Source: Anaerolineaceae bacterium | GTDB lineage: Bacteria; Chloroflexota; Anaerolineae; Anaerolineales; Anaerolineaceae | Reading direction: 5' to 3' | Length of the DNA stretch: 14,988 nt | Assembly (NCBI GenBank): GCA_003542325.1 | Contig: DPKV01000061.1 | Span: 1-14,988, forward strand | Shown: positions 7,082 to 14,604 of the stretch, in pieces | Position numbering within the stretch: position 1 is the first letter of the stretch | How the letters are laid out: the number at the start of each line of letters is the position of its first letter | The notes under the pieces: generated by a model | What the model was told of the DNA's origin: nothing | Databases searched by the model: none | Seen by the model: only the letters and a program-made list of their open reading frames with translations | Program-made: the position numbers and the translations under genes

Positions 7082-7380
7082 CCGTAAGAAATAATGTGCA
7101 CTCAATTTACATTATAATGATTATTTTGTCTTTTTCAATCATGAGTCTACTGAAAAAAGTATGTAATCCATTTGAAAGTGGGACGTCTTGTGGTTATGCA
7201 ACCGTTTTTCTGCTTTTTCGATGGTTTAATCCCATAAAATGCATGAAATTTGTTACCTTTGTGGGGTGTGAACATAAAAGCTTTTCCAAAGTTGACCTTA
7301 TTTCAGTGGACTCATTGAATTGATAACTTTAGAACAGGACAAAGATAAAAAAACCTTCTTTATTATTTTACCTGTCCCGC
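7082..7380. other. AT-rich spacer without a supported gene
   Basis: About 300 bases, clearly richer in A+T than the genes around it. A forward frame of 90 codons (7051-7323) starts inside the MITE, has no ribosome-binding site, and gives a composition unlike a real protein. I see no gene. The end nearest 7380 lies just downstream of the guaA remnant and could hold its terminator. Confidence 0.5.
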
Positions 7381-7506
7381 CTACTCCCACTCAATTGTTC
7401 CGGGGGGGTTGCTGGTAATGTCATAGACCACCCGGTTCACCCCCTGCACCTCGTTGCCGATCCGGTTGGCGACTTTCGCCAGCAGATCATAGGGCAGCCG
7501 CGCCCA
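7381..7506 (-). pseudogene. guaA: 3' remnant of guaA (GMP synthase)
   Basis: The last 41 codons of glutamine-hydrolysing GMP synthase are intact up to the stop codon at 7381-7383. The peptide opens [16 protein letters not shown], passes through [18 protein letters not shown] and ends TIEWE, the highly conserved C-terminus of the GuaA dimerisation domain. Immediately before the tryptophan codon the frame meets a stop (TAA CAT on the minus strand) and homology ends. The rest of the gene, about 470 codons, is absent. It cannot be functional; an intact guaA is expected elsewhere because purine synthesis needs it. Confidence 0.88.
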
Positions 7507-7507
7507 A

Positions 7508-8616
7508 TGTTATGACAACCTGGATCTGATCACCTGTCCGGATGAGGGCGAAGCGTTCTACGGGCAGGACGCCCAAAATAAGGGAAACGAACCTCCTATC
7601 AGGCCAACGCCGATGGGACGGTTACAGATCTCGTAACCGGGCTAATGTGGTCTGCCTCCCCGGACCTGAATGGCGATGGGGTGATTGATGCGGATGACAA
7701 ACTCACCTGGGAGGAAGCCCTGGCTTATGCCGAAACTTTTGCTCTGGCAGGGTACTCCGACTGGCGTCTGCCGACCATCAAGGAACTCTATTCCCTGAAC
7801 GATTTCAACGGTACCGACCCCAGCGCAGTTCAGGGAACGGACACCTCCGGGCTGACGCCGTTCATTGACACAGATTACTTCGAGTTTGCCTACGGCGACA
7901 CCAACGCCGGTGAACGGATCATTGACGCCCAGATGGCGACCAGCACAATCTACACCAGCACAACCATGGGCGGGAACACAACGATGTTCGGGTTCAATTT
8001 CGCCGACGGCCGGATCAAGGGATACCCCGTGGATAAGTTGTTCTATGTTTATTATGTCCGGGGCAGCTCCGATTACGGCATTAATGATTTCGTGGACAAC
8101 ACCGACGGAACGGTCAGCGACCTGGCAACGGGCTTGATGTGGGCGCAGGAAGACAGCGCTACAGGTATGGATTGGGAAAGCTCACTGGCCTGGGTGCAGC
8201 AGCTCAATGAAGAGAATTACCTGGGCTATAGCGATTGGCGGCTGCCGAATGCCAAGGAATTACAGAGCATCGTGGATTATTCGCTATCGCCCGATGCCAC
8301 CAATTCAGCCACGTTGGACCCGGTTTTCCAAATCATCACGATCACCAACAAGGCCGGACAAACCGACTACCCCATGTTCTGGACCAGCACCACTCATGCC
8401 AACACATCAAACCATCCCGGATTTGAAGCGGTTTATGTCGCCTTTGGCCGGGCGATGGGGAATATGCATAACGAGTGGATGGATGTACACGGCGCAGGCG
8501 CACAGCGCAGCGACCCGAAGGCGGGCGTTGCGAGCGATTATTCACAGGGACGTGGACCGCAGGGCGATGCGATCCGGATTGAGAATTTCGTCCGGGTGGT
8601 GAAAGACGGAAATTAG
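7508..8616 (+). pseudogene. DUF1566 (Lcl-like) secreted protein gene, 5'-truncated and frameshifted
   Basis: Homology begins at 7508 with [23 protein letters not shown], a stretch typical of the segment before the first DUF1566 repeat. It shifts frame at about 7592-7594: one missing base separates GNEP from SYQANADGTVTDLVTGLMW. The frame is then open to the stop at 8614-8616. The longest intact frame starts at ATG 7645 (323 residues). Two DUF1566 repeats are visible, each with DGTV.DL.TGLMW, a W-rich helix, and YSDWRLP..KEL. The family is extracellular and related in fold to C-type-lectin/formylglycine-generating-enzyme-like domains; members bind glycans or adhere to surfaces. Signal peptide, start codon and promoter are missing because the gene is cut at the guaA junction. 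Confidence 0.8.
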
Positions 8617-8645
8617 AAAATTTCTCTACGAATTACAATGGAACG

Positions 8646-8676
8646 CATTGGGACGCCCCAGCGGAGCGTCCCAATG
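8646..8676. terminator. Hairpin between the converging DUF1566 and pheT genes
   Basis: An 11-bp perfect stem, CATTGGGACGC with GCGTCCCAATG, encloses nine bases. No T-run follows on either strand. The position between two converging stop codons suggests a terminator or an extragenic palindrome. Confidence 0.5.
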
Positions 8677-8696
8677 ACAACATTCAAGAATTAACG

Positions 8697-11231
8697 CTAA
8701 CTGCGTAATTCAGCGTTCAGTTTTTCACCCAGCAGGTGCACGATCTTATTCCGCAGCTTCAACACTTCCTTATCCGTCAGCGTCCGGTCGGGGGCGATAT
8801 AGGTCAGGCTGAAAGCCAGGCTCTTCTTGCCTTCACCCACCTGCGGCCCGCGGAAAATGTCAAACATTTGCACCTTCGCCAGATACTCCCCGCCGCCCTG
8901 GCGAATCACCTCTTCAATGTCTGCCGCCGTCACGGCTTCATCCACCACCACCGCCAGGTCTTCGAACACCGGCGGGTAGCTGGGAACGGGTTCCACATCG
9001 AACAGGATCCGCGCCGATTCCAATAGTTTCACCAGATCAAACTCAGCAACATAGACCGGGGCGTCACCCAGTTCATAATTCGCCTTGACCAGCGGGTGAA
9101 GCTCGCCCATGACGCCGACCACCTTGCCGCCTATACAAACCTGAGCCGTCTTCCCAGGATGGAGGCTGGGATGCTGCGCGGCCTGATAGCAAATCCCTTC
9201 CACATGCAGCCCGGCCAGCAAACCCTCAATGACACCTTTCAGGTCATAGAAATCCAGTACCTCGGGGGCATCATTCTTCCATGAAGGTTTTTCACGCAAA
9301 CCCGTCATCCCAATCGAAAGCATCATCTTTTCATCCGGAAGCTGCTGACCCTGAACGGGATGGAACACCGGTCCGATCTCGAATACCGCCAGCCGCGGGC
9401 TGAAGGTATAGTTATATTCCAAAGTCTCGAGCAGGGTCGCCAGAATGCTGCGGCGCATCACCCGGCGTTCAACGGTGATCGGGTTTTGGATCTCCAGGTA
9501 TTCCTCCCAGGCGCCATCATATTCGGGCGGGAACCGGCGCGCTTCGCGTTCCGGGGAGGTCATCCGATAAGCGATCAATTCCTGCAGACCCAAATTGACC
9601 AACAGGTCCCGCACGGTCTCTTCCAGCGCCATTCCCTGTGAAATACGCTGCGGCGGCAAGGGTTGGTTTAGCGGGCGGGAAGGGATCTTGTCATAACCAT
9701 AAATGCGGCTGACCTCTTCGAGTAAATCCGCCCGGCCGATAAGGCCGTCATGGACGTCCAGCCTGTGCGGCGGCGTTTTGACCGTGATCAAATCGCCATC
9801 CACCCGGCATTCAAATTCCAGACACTCCAGAATGCCGGCAATTTCCCGTGCAGGTATTTCCGTTCCCAGGCTGTCATTGACCCAGGTTGCAGACAGTTCC
9901 ACCACCGGGTCTTCCGGCGGATTAGGGTAATTATCCATCAGACCCTCGGCGATTTCTCCGCCGGCCCATTCCCGCATCCGCTTGAGGCATAACCGCACAC
10001 CCAAATCCGCTAATGCCGGATGAATCCCACGACTGAATCGGTAAGCAGCCTCGGAATTGATCTTCAGCCTGCTGACGGTTTTGCGGATGTTGATAAAGTT
10101 CCAGGAAGCACCTTCGAGCAGCACATTAACGGTATTCTCGTTGATTTCACTTTCCTCACCGCCCATGATCCCTGCCAGTGACAATGCGCCAGCCGAATCG
10201 GTCACCAATTCCATTTCCGGGTCTAATTCGTACTCAACCCCATCTAAAGTGGTCAGTTTTTCACCTGCTTTGGCGGTGCGGGTGATGATGGTGGGGACCT
10301 TGCCTCCCGCTCGATTGACGAGAATATCATAGTCAAAGGCATGCAGCGGTTCCCCCAGCTCCAACATGACATAATTGGTGGCGTCCACCAGGGCGTTGAT
10401 CGGGCGCATTCCCGACAGGTTCAACCGCCGCCGAACCCAGTAAGGGCTGGGTTTTTGAGCCGCCCCTTCGATCAGGCCCAGCATAAACCTGGAATTCAGT
10501 TCCGGATCAATGATCTCAATTTTGGCCCGTCCTTCAAGTTGGGGGCCTTTCATCTCCAGGGTGGCATCCGGCATCTGCAATGTCTTCCCGAGGGCGGCAG
10601 CGATCTCCCGGGCCATGCCGATCACGCTGGCATCCCGGACCATGTTCGGCAGCGTATCCACATCCAAAACGGCATCGCCCATATAGTCCACCAGCGGCAT
10701 CCCAGTCGGCGCGTCATCATCCAGGATGATCACGCCTTCATGCGCTTCAGAGATACCGAGTTCCTTCTCTGAACAGATCATGGAGAAGGATTCCACCCCG
10801 CGGATCTTCATCCGCTTGAGGGTGGTCAGTTGATGACCCGGCTCATGCCCGTCATAAAGGGTGGAACCTTCCCGGGCATAGGCTACTTTAAGCGGTTGCT
10901 CCAGCGGACCTTTGCCTTTGTAGTCATACAGGTTCGGCGCACCGGTCAGGACGACAATCTCTTCCTGCCCATCGTTCAAACGGCACAGCACCAGCCGGTC
11001 CGCATTCGGATGGGGCATCACCTCGTCCACTCGGGCGACGATGAATTTATCTGCCGGCCAGGAGAGGCCCGTGTACTTAAATTCATGCAGCTCACCGGGT
11101 GGCAGCGGCAAGCCAACCAGCCGAATCTCGCCGACTTCCAGACCGACCATGGTCATCACCTTTGCCAGGGTTTCGATGTCCAGGTCGCTCAAATCAACAT
11201 AATCTTTCAACCAAGTTAATGGGACTTTCAT
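8697..11231 (-). CDS. pheT: Phenylalanyl-tRNA synthetase beta subunit
   Basis: An 844-residue protein, normal for bacterial PheT. With PheS it forms the alpha2beta2 enzyme that charges tRNA-Phe. Domains in order: the N-terminal start (MKVPLTWLKDYVDL); an OB-fold tRNA-binding domain (about 50-165, with VARVDEVMPHPNADRL and MKIRGVESFSMICSEKELG); the B3/B4 editing domain (about 225-405, with the LVDATNYVMLELGEPLHAFD motif); B5 (about 435-515, ending SRIYGYDKIPSRP); the catalytic-like core (about 525-715); and the anticodon-binding FDX-ACB domain (about 748-844, with VFEDLAVVVDE and RTLTDKEV). A GAGG lies eight bases before the ATG. It is the last gene of the T-box operon. Its gap to pheS, normally a few dozen bases, is widened by the inserted four-helix-bundle cassette. 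Confidence 0.97.
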   Translation of the reverse strand: MKVPLTWLKDYVDLSDLDIETLAKVMTMVGLEVGEIRLVGLPLPPGELHEFKYTGLSWPADKFIVARVDEVMPHPNADRLVLCRLNDGQEEIVVLTGAPNLYDYKGKGPLEQPLKVAYAREGSTLYDGHEPGHQLTTLKRMKIRGVESFSMICSEKELGISEAHEGVIILDDDAPTGMPLVDYMGDAVLDVDTLPNMVRDASVIGMAREIAAALGKTLQMPDATLEMKGPQLEGRAKIEIIDPELNSRFMLGLIEGAAQKPSPYWVRRRLNLSGMRPINALVDATNYVMLELGEPLHAFDYDILVNRAGGKVPTIITRTAKAGEKLTTLDGVEYELDPEMELVTDSAGALSLAGIMGGEESEINENTVNVLLEGASWNFINIRKTVSRLKINSEAAYRFSRGIHPALADLGVRLCLKRMREWAGGEIAEGLMDNYPNPPEDPVVELSATWVNDSLGTEIPAREIAGILECLEFECRVDGDLITVKTPPHRLDVHDGLIGRADLLEEVSRIYGYDKIPSRPLNQPLPPQRISQGMALEETVRDLLVNLGLQELIAYRMTSPEREARRFPPEYDGAWEEYLEIQNPITVERRVMRRSILATLLETLEYNYTFSPRLAVFEIGPVFHPVQGQQLPDEKMMLSIGMTGLREKPSWKNDAPEVLDFYDLKGVIEGLLAGLHVEGICYQAAQHPSLHPGKTAQVCIGGKVVGVMGELHPLVKANYELGDAPVYVAEFDLVKLLESARILFDVEPVPSYPPVFEDLAVVVDEAVTAADIEEVIRQGGGEYLAKVQMFDIFRGPQVGEGKKSLAFSLTYIAPDRTLTDKEVLKLRNKIVHLLGEKLNAELRS

Positions 11232-11283
11232 GTTTTAAACCTCGCATTTATGGTTAATTTCTGAGTAAATCGTATATCATCAA

Positions 11284-11311
11284 GTGAATGGTGAAAAGTG
11301 AGTGGTGAATG
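11284..11311. repeat. Heptamer array (GTGAATG-like), left border of the four-helix-bundle cassette
   Basis: Four consecutive 7-bp units: GTGAATG, GTGAAAA, GTGAGTG, GTGAATG. The same heptamer recurs in inverted orientation on the other side of the gene. Confidence 0.75.
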
Positions 11312-11319
11312 GTTCAACA

Positions 11320-11778
11320 TCAGGATAGGTCCTCTGGCGCACTCTCCGCTGGAGTAGAATAGTCGATCATTGCTTCGGAAATTGCGGAAGCTCCCGGCTC
11401 ATTCCAACCTCGTTTGCTCTGCTTAAGGTATTTGACATACCCATGAATTAATTTCAACACGGAGTTCATCATCGCACCAAGTTGCTCGTAGGATTCATTT
11501 GAGATATATCCCTGAGAGCAAGCTAAATCGAAGTGGCTTGAGAGCTCCATCAATGAGCCTCTTGCCAGGAAACAAAAGCGAATGGTTTCCTGATAATAGT
11601 ATCTACCGTAGCCTTCAGCAATATTGGCCGGAACACTGGCCGCGGCTCGACGAATTTGGGAACAAAGACCATACCTTTCTTCAACGGGAAGCAAGGGCAG
11701 AACATACTGGTAGACAAAACCTGCCAGTTCTTGAGCTGACTTATACACCTCCAACCTGTTCAAGCCTTCAAGCGCCAT
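11320..11778 (-). CDS. Four-helix-bundle protein of the 23S-rRNA-intervening-sequence (S23) family
   Basis: A 152-residue cytoplasmic protein. The ATG at 11778 is chosen because GGGGAGG lies six bases upstream; a frame extension to a TTG at 11784 would overlap that site. Family features are clear: an N-terminal LEVYKSAQELAGFVYQ helix; the signature LCSQIRRAAASVPANIAEGYGRYYYQE at about 38-64; the FLARGSLMELSSHFDLACSQGYIS helix; and a last helix (YEQLGAMMNSVLKLIHGYVKYLKQ). A divergent tail of about 28 residues rich in Ser, Ala and Glu follows. Relatives are encoded inside 23S rRNA intervening sequences, and the Avd subunit of diversity-generating retroelements shares the fold. The molecular role is not established. 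No reverse transcriptase or rRNA lies nearby. It is co-directional with pheS and pheT and would be transcribed with them. Confidence 0.88.
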   Translation of the reverse strand: MALEGLNRLEVYKSAQELAGFVYQYVLPLLPVEERYGLCSQIRRAAASVPANIAEGYGRYYYQETIRFCFLARGSLMELSSHFDLACSQGYISNESYEQLGAMMNSVLKLIHGYVKYLKQSKRGWNEPGASAISEAMIDYSTPAESAPEDLS

Positions 11779-11788
11779 GCTCAACCTC

Positions 11789-11823
11789 CCCTATTCCCTA
11801 TTCACCATTCTCCATTCACAATC
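11789..11823. repeat. Inverted heptamer array, right border of the four-helix-bundle cassette
   Basis: Five 7-bp units: CCCTATT, CCCTATT, CACCATT, CTCCATT, CACAATC. Read on the minus strand the inner part is GTGAATGGAGAATGGTGAA, the same heptamer series as at 11284-11311 but inverted. It ends directly against the pheS stop codon at 11824-11826. Confidence 0.75.
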
Positions 11824-12867
11824 CTAAAACTGTCGTAGGAACCGAATATCATTATTCCTGAAATGGCGGATGTCATCAATGCGGTAGCGCATCAGGGTGC
11901 TGCGGTCGATGCCCATGCCGGCAGCGAAACCGGAATATTTGGCCGGGTCGTACCCGCCGTATTCCAGCACCACCGGATGCACCATACCGCAGCCCAGGAT
12001 CTCGAGCCAGCCGGTTTCCTTGCAAACCGGGCAGCCCTTCCCACCGCACACAAAACAACCTACGTCCATTTCAGCGCTGGGTTCGGTGAAAGGGAAGTGT
12101 GATGGGCGTAACCGTGTCCGGGCTTCCTCGCCAAACAAACGCCGTGCAAAGTCTTCCAACGTCCCCTTCAACTCTGCAAAGGTCACCTTCTCGCCGACCA
12201 CCAGCACCTCGACCTGGGCGAATTCGATCTCACTGCGGGCGGAGAGCTGCTCATAGCGCATGGTTGCGCCGGGCAGGATCACACGGATCGGTTCGGGAGA
12301 GCGTTCCCGCATGACCCGGATCTGGCCAGGTGATGTGTGCGTCCGCAACAAAACGCCGTCCGTCTTGGTGTAGAAGGTGTCCCACATATCACGCGCCGGG
12401 TGGTAGGGCGGCATGTTCAGGTACGTGAAGTTGTAATCATCCGTCTCCACTTCCGGGGAACGATAAACCTGGAACCCCATATCCCCAAAGATGCGGGTGA
12501 TCTGACGCAGCACCTGGGTCAGCGGGTGCAGCCGGCCGCGTTCCACAGGCCGGCCGGGCATGGTCACGTCCAATTGTTCGGTCTGAAGCGCCTTTACCAG
12601 GGCTTCATCCTTCAGGATGTCCTGCTTCTCTGCCAGGGCTGCTTCCAATGCCTGGCGGACCTTGTTCGCAGCCTGCCCCATCACCGGCCGGAGCGCCTGA
12701 TCCATGGTCTTCATGCTGCTGAAGACCGCCATCACGGGTGAACTGCGGCCAAGAAAGGCCACTCGCCAGGCTTCCAGCGCGTCTTCCTCAGCCACATCCG
12801 CCAGCACTTTTAATGCCTCAGCCTGGATTTGTTCCAGTTTTGCAAGTTCTGCTGCTTTATCTGCCAT
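11824..12867 (-). CDS. pheS: Phenylalanyl-tRNA synthetase alpha subunit
   Basis: A 347-residue catalytic subunit. The ATG at 12867 is chosen because GGAGG lies 10 bases upstream and the protein begins with the expected coiled-coil arm (MADKAAELAKLEQIQAEALK). The longer open frame to 13008 runs through the T-box terminator. The class II aminoacyl-tRNA synthetase core starts near 112 (RLHPLTQVLRQITRIFGDMGF). LLRTHTSPGQIRVM and the motif 2 region lie near 173-225, and motif 3, GMGIDRSTLMRYRIDDIR, near 318-335. A four-cysteine cluster (C271, C274, C279, C282 in GCFVCGGKGCPVC) just before GWLEILGCGMVHP looks like a zinc ribbon and occurs in many PheS proteins. Motif 2 is a variant: RYEQLSARSEIEF stands where many bacteria have a DATH segment. 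First gene of the operon. Confidence 0.95.
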   Translation of the reverse strand: MADKAAELAKLEQIQAEALKVLADVAEEDALEAWRVAFLGRSSPVMAVFSSMKTMDQALRPVMGQAANKVRQALEAALAEKQDILKDEALVKALQTEQLDVTMPGRPVERGRLHPLTQVLRQITRIFGDMGFQVYRSPEVETDDYNFTYLNMPPYHPARDMWDTFYTKTDGVLLRTHTSPGQIRVMRERSPEPIRVILPGATMRYEQLSARSEIEFAQVEVLVVGEKVTFAELKGTLEDFARRLFGEEARTRLRPSHFPFTEPSAEMDVGCFVCGGKGCPVCKETGWLEILGCGMVHPVVLEYGGYDPAKYSGFAAGMGIDRSTLMRYRIDDIRHFRNNDIRFLRQF

Positions 12868-12909
12868 AAAAAAATAAACCTCCAAAATCAATATGATGCC
12901 TGTCAAACG

Positions 12910-13203
12910 GATCGTTAAACAAAACACCCGTCCTGTCAAAGGACGGGGAAACCGCGGTACCACCTTTATTGGTCGCACAGGCACACTGCACGACCCACTC
13001 AACACCAACTACCTTGCGGCAATTGGTCACCCGGGTAACGTTGGGTCATACGGCTCAAACTACCAGCAGCTGCCTTCACCTGAGCGGCTCGGGAGGGAAC
13101 TTCAATCGGTTTCAGCAGGGTCCGGGTCTCAGTCTTGCCCGAACCGCCCTGTCAACTTCCGCCAATCTACTTTCCTCTTTCATCGCCGTTGCAATATTTT
13201 ACT
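12910..13203 (-). promoter_or_regulatory. T-box riboswitch leader controlling pheS (tRNA-Phe sensing)
   Basis: On the minus strand GGTGGTACCGCGG (12964-12952) is the T-box sequence that pairs with the uncharged tRNA acceptor end. It is followed at once by a terminator hairpin (CCCGTCC at 12927-12933 with GGACGGG at 12941-12947) and TGTTTTGTTT. The antiterminator would use the T-box in place of the terminator stem. Further upstream lies a stem I region with the GAAAGAGGAAAGTAG stretch and several GC-rich arms. A TTC triplet (minus strand, 13099-13097) in the stem I region could be the Phe specifier codon, but I have not folded it. Uncharged tRNA-Phe should allow read-through into pheS, the four-helix-bundle gene and pheT. 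Confidence 0.92.
12926..12947 (-). terminator. Regulated terminator of the T-box leader
   Basis: A 7-bp GC stem with a seven-base loop, followed on the minus strand by TGTTTTGTTT, about 60 bases before the pheS start codon. It is the terminator arm of the riboswitch. Confidence 0.88.
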
Positions 13204-13209
13204 AGCTAT

Positions 13210-13238
13210 ATTATGTCCAAAAGTGGAACAGGTGTCAA
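13210..13238 (-). promoter_or_regulatory. Promoter of the phe operon
   Basis: On the minus strand a perfect TTGACA (13238-13233) is separated by exactly 17 bases from CATAAT (13215-13210, five of six). Transcription should start near 13203, at the beginning of the T-box leader. Confidence 0.85.
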
Positions 13239-13486
13239 GGAAAAATATCAGGAAGCAGGTATTGGGAATTAGGTGATGGGGCATCTTTTACCATATTGTT
13301 TGTGCTTTAATCACCCTTCCAGCCAAGCATAGGCCGTGAGATATTCATATTCTGTGGGGTCACGTGCCGTGGAGCGACATAGTCCCCGAAGCGCAGCGGA
13401 GTGGGAAGCGGAACGCACATGACAAACGGGTTGATGAGAAAACTCCGGAGATTTGTAAATATCCCACGGAGAGAAAAAGATTTTCA
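13239..13486. other. Non-coding spacer with a duplicated gene tail
   Basis: No supported gene. A 22-bp stretch at 13316-13337 matches 13577-13598, inside the 3' end of the downstream DUF218 gene, at 20 of 22 bases in the same orientation. On the minus strand it reads TAYAWLEG followed by a stop codon, compared with TAYAWLEEMVNHK in the gene. It may be the remains of an older or duplicated gene end. Confidence 0.5.
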
Positions 13487-13553
13487 ACCACGAAGGACAC
13501 AAAGGAACACAAAGTAAGTCTTGTTCTTTTGTGCCCCTGGTGTCCTTAGTGGT
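13487..13553. repeat. Imperfect inverted repeat, possible terminator of the DUF218 gene
   Basis: ACCACGAAGGACAC at 13487-13500 pairs with GTGTCCTTAGTGGT at 13540-13553 with one mismatch. Inner parts (CACAAAG / CTTTTGTG) extend the pairing imperfectly. It begins three bases beyond the DUF218 stop codon. ACCACGAAGGACAC-type repeats are familiar from intergenic regions of many bacteria. Confidence 0.65.
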
Positions 13554-13556
13554 GAT

Positions 13557-14579
13557 CTATTTATGATTAACCATTTCTTCCAGCCAGGCATAGGCGGTGG
13601 CCAGCGATTCCCGCAACGCCCAGATCAGATGACTGAGCAGGGAATAGCGGGTCCGGTCAGCACGCACACCGACCGCCCCCAGGCCGACCGATTTGCAGAT
13701 CAATAAGGCTCTTGGCAGGTGAAAGTCCTGGGTCACCAAAAGGGCATCCCGAATCCCAAATTCCGTGCAGGCTCGTGAACAGGTTTCATAAGTTCTATAT
13801 CCGGATTTATCCAGGACAAGGATGCTTTCCGGGATGCCGATCTCCACCGCGTGGCGGGCCATCACATCCACTTCAATACTCCCGGCAGATCCATCGCCGC
13901 TCAGAAGGACGGATTCGGATTTGCCTTTCTCTACAAGCTCAGCGGCCGTCTCGATACGATCCCGCAGAACCAGTGAAGGACGTCCCGATTCCTGGTATAC
14001 GCCTGCCCCAAAGACAATCGCTGTGGCATTGCTTTGAACGCTGTCAACCGAGGTGATCCGGTCCCGAAAACGGAACCGCACATGCAAATTTATCACGACT
14101 ATGATTACCAGAAATAATCCAAGGACCGAAAGGACTACCTCGATCCCCACCTTCAGCCATCTGAGCTGAGAAGAAGTAAAAATGTACTTCAGCAGCGCGA
14201 GTCCATAAAACCAACCCAGGACCAGAATCAACCCAAAAATCCAGGTGAGCACCAAGATCGGGATCGAAAACTTTGGACGGCTGCCAGATCTGGCAAGGAA
14301 GCCTGAAAGTATGAAATGGTTTATAAGCCAACTGATGCTGGAAGTAATGGACCAGGCACCAGCAATTTTCCAAAAATATCCTTTTGGAAGGGGATACGCG
14401 AAGGAAATCTTTAGAGCGAGCGTCGACCCGACCCAAACGATCAGAAAGACCAGGAAATTAATGACCAGGTAAGGGTGATAAAAGGATTCCCGATAATGCT
14501 GTTCAGAGGTGAGCAATGCCAGCAGGGCAATGATCAGAATTGGACCGGTGAAATACAGTATCTTTGCCATAGAAATCAT
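13557..14579 (-). CDS. DUF218 (SanA/YdcF/ElyC-like) membrane protein
   Basis: About 340 residues. Five hydrophobic helices occupy roughly the first 170 residues (for example LIIALLALL, FLVFLIVWVGSTLAL and FSIPILVLTWIFGLILVLGW). A DUF218 domain follows to the end: AIVFGAGVYQESGRPSLVLRDRI, VLLSGDGSAGSIEVDVMARHAVEIGIP, SGYRTYETC, and LLVTQDFHLPRALLICKSVGLGAVGV. Conserved family residues (GAG, SGDG, DF/H in TQDFHLPR) are present. Relatives act in envelope maintenance, such as vancomycin tolerance and lipid-carrier recycling; the reaction here is unknown. The start is uncertain among ATG codons at 14591, 14579 and 14570. I favour 14579 because GGGG lies just upstream. It is divergent from the cfa-like gene. 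Confidence 0.82.
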   Translation of the reverse strand: MISMAKILYFTGPILIIALLALLTSEQHYRESFYHPYLVINFLVFLIVWVGSTLALKISFAYPLPKGYFWKIAGAWSITSSISWLINHFILSGFLARSGSRPKFSIPILVLTWIFGLILVLGWFYGLALLKYIFTSSQLRWLKVGIEVVLSVLGLFLVIIVVINLHVRFRFRDRITSVDSVQSNATAIVFGAGVYQESGRPSLVLRDRIETAAELVEKGKSESVLLSGDGSAGSIEVDVMARHAVEIGIPESILVLDKSGYRTYETCSRACTEFGIRDALLVTQDFHLPRALLICKSVGLGAVGVRADRTRYSLLSHLIWALRESLATAYAWLEEMVNHK

Positions 14580-14604
14580 AATATACCCCATTTACTTGTT
14601 TTTA

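Noticed and set aside
7051..7323. A 90-codon plus-strand frame
   Set aside because: It starts inside the MITE, lies in AT-rich sequence, has no ribosome-binding site and has a composition unlike a protein.
11284..11823. Diversity-generating retroelement (Avd-like protein)
   Set aside because: The protein shares the four-helix fold, but there is no reverse transcriptase, template repeat or variable repeat in the window.
12868..13008. A 47-residue N-terminal extension of PheS
   Set aside because: It overlaps the T-box and terminator; the ATG at 12867 has GGAGG and gives the normal N-terminus.
13311..13502. A 63-codon minus-strand frame ending TAYAWLEG
   Set aside because: Only the last few codons resemble a real protein, the tail of the neighbouring gene; the rest is not convincing.
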